Shown here piece after piece: positions 57,470-57,678 of a stretch of DNA of 57,678 nt (its first letter is position 1; each line of letters starts with the position of its first letter). This DNA comes from Burkholderiaceae bacterium. GTDB lineage: Bacteria; Pseudomonadota; Gammaproteobacteria; Burkholderiales; Burkholderiaceae_C. The notes under the pieces are model-generated. The model searched no databases and was not told where the DNA came from. It saw nothing but the letters and a program-made list of their open reading frames with translations. The position numbers and the translations under genes were made by a program. The stretch is from the NCBI GenBank assembly GCA_017848435.1, contig JAFEHU010000004.1, positions 1 through 57,678 on the forward strand, read 5' to 3'.

Positions 57470-57678
57470 ACCAACTGACCCTGGCCGCAGGCCTGTGCCT
57501 CGGCGCCGCACTGCTGGCCGGCTGTTCCACCCCCTTCCCGCTCGCCGGACCCAGCACCCCGCCGCCCAGCGCGAGCCATGCCAACGTGATCCGTCCGGTA
57601 CAGCGTCCGCCGGTTGTGGTGAATGCCCAGCCTGTTGCACCGCCCAGCCTGAACAGCACCGCCATCGAAGCGCTGCCC
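57466..57678 (+). CDS. mltD: Lipoprotein, probable MltD-type murein transglycosylase (3' end outside window)
   Basis: 71 residues visible. Signal peptide II with lipobox LLAGC (Cys20) after MNQLTLAAGLCLGAALLAG, then a Pro/Ser-rich linker. The catalytic part is beyond the window. The MltD call rests on the common gloB-mltD order and the lipoprotein start, so it is tentative. ATGA overlap with gloB. Confidence 0.55.
   Translation, partial: MNQLTLAAGLCLGAALLAGCSTPFPLAGPSTPPPSASHANVIRPVQRPPVVVNAQPVAPPSLNSTAIEALP

Overview
The window reads as chromosome of a high-GC betaproteobacterium, most likely Comamonadaceae (Rhodoferax/Hydrogenophaga/Polaromonas-like). The basis is gene content and order: the ilvBHC-pssA-leuA cluster next to an ECF sigma/DUF3619/DUF3106/RDD block, the moaA-mobA-moeA order, the YceI-YceI-cytochrome b561 set, and two families of small dispersed repeats typical of this family. 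Coding density is very high. No gap between genes exceeds about 245 bases. I see no tRNA, rRNA, CRISPR array, prophage or insertion sequence.

Region 1 (1-10.5 kb) is an oxyanion (molybdate/tungstate) island. It holds two NifQ-like proteins that both stop before the cysteine cluster of true NifQ, two ModE paralogs, and a canonical modABC. A tightly overlapping five-gene operon follows: tungstate-type tupB-tupC-tupA, an extra ModA-like binding protein, and a small secreted sulfite-oxidase-fold protein with no cysteine. A LysR-type regulator with a fused periplasmic-binding-protein-like domain is divergent from that operon. Three 24-bp ModE boxes of the same layout are visible. One overlaps a plus-strand promoter followed about 95 nt later by a perfect intrinsic terminator, which suggests a ModE-controlled small RNA.

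Region 2 (10.5-25.8 kb): a SenA/EgtB-like protein with two expected iron ligands replaced, a TRAP transporter (QM and, convergently, P), the isoprenoid genes dxs-ispA-xseB, a Rieske oxygenase, a DMT transporter, a sulfurtransferase, small secreted proteins, the N-degron transferases aat-bpt, and an IclR regulator.

Region 3 (25.8-37.3 kb): a D-Ala-D-Ala endopeptidase, leuA with a leucine-rich attenuator leader, pssA, ilvC, ilvH, ilvB, then the ECF sigma factor block, RDD protein, DgkA, a LOG-family protein and the PII protein GlnB.

Region 4 (37.3-47.6 kb): NAD synthetase head-to-head with an acyltransferase, a lipase, soluble and membrane pyrophosphatases side by side, a TetR regulator with palindromic operators divergent from a PF10118 hydrolase, and a YceI/cytochrome b561 operon.

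Region 5 (47.6-57.7 kb): molybdenum cofactor genes moaA-mobA-moeA (users of the molybdate imported by region 1), an RND efflux pump and adaptor, rnhA, a methyltransferase, gloB, and the start of a probable mltD lipoprotein.

The most unusual signals are the cysteine-less NifQ-like pair with twin ModE, the putative ModE-controlled sRNA, a 63-bp dispersed repeat lying in frame inside three protein genes (including the whole hydrophobic core of the TupA signal peptide), and the degenerate metal site of the SenA-like protein.
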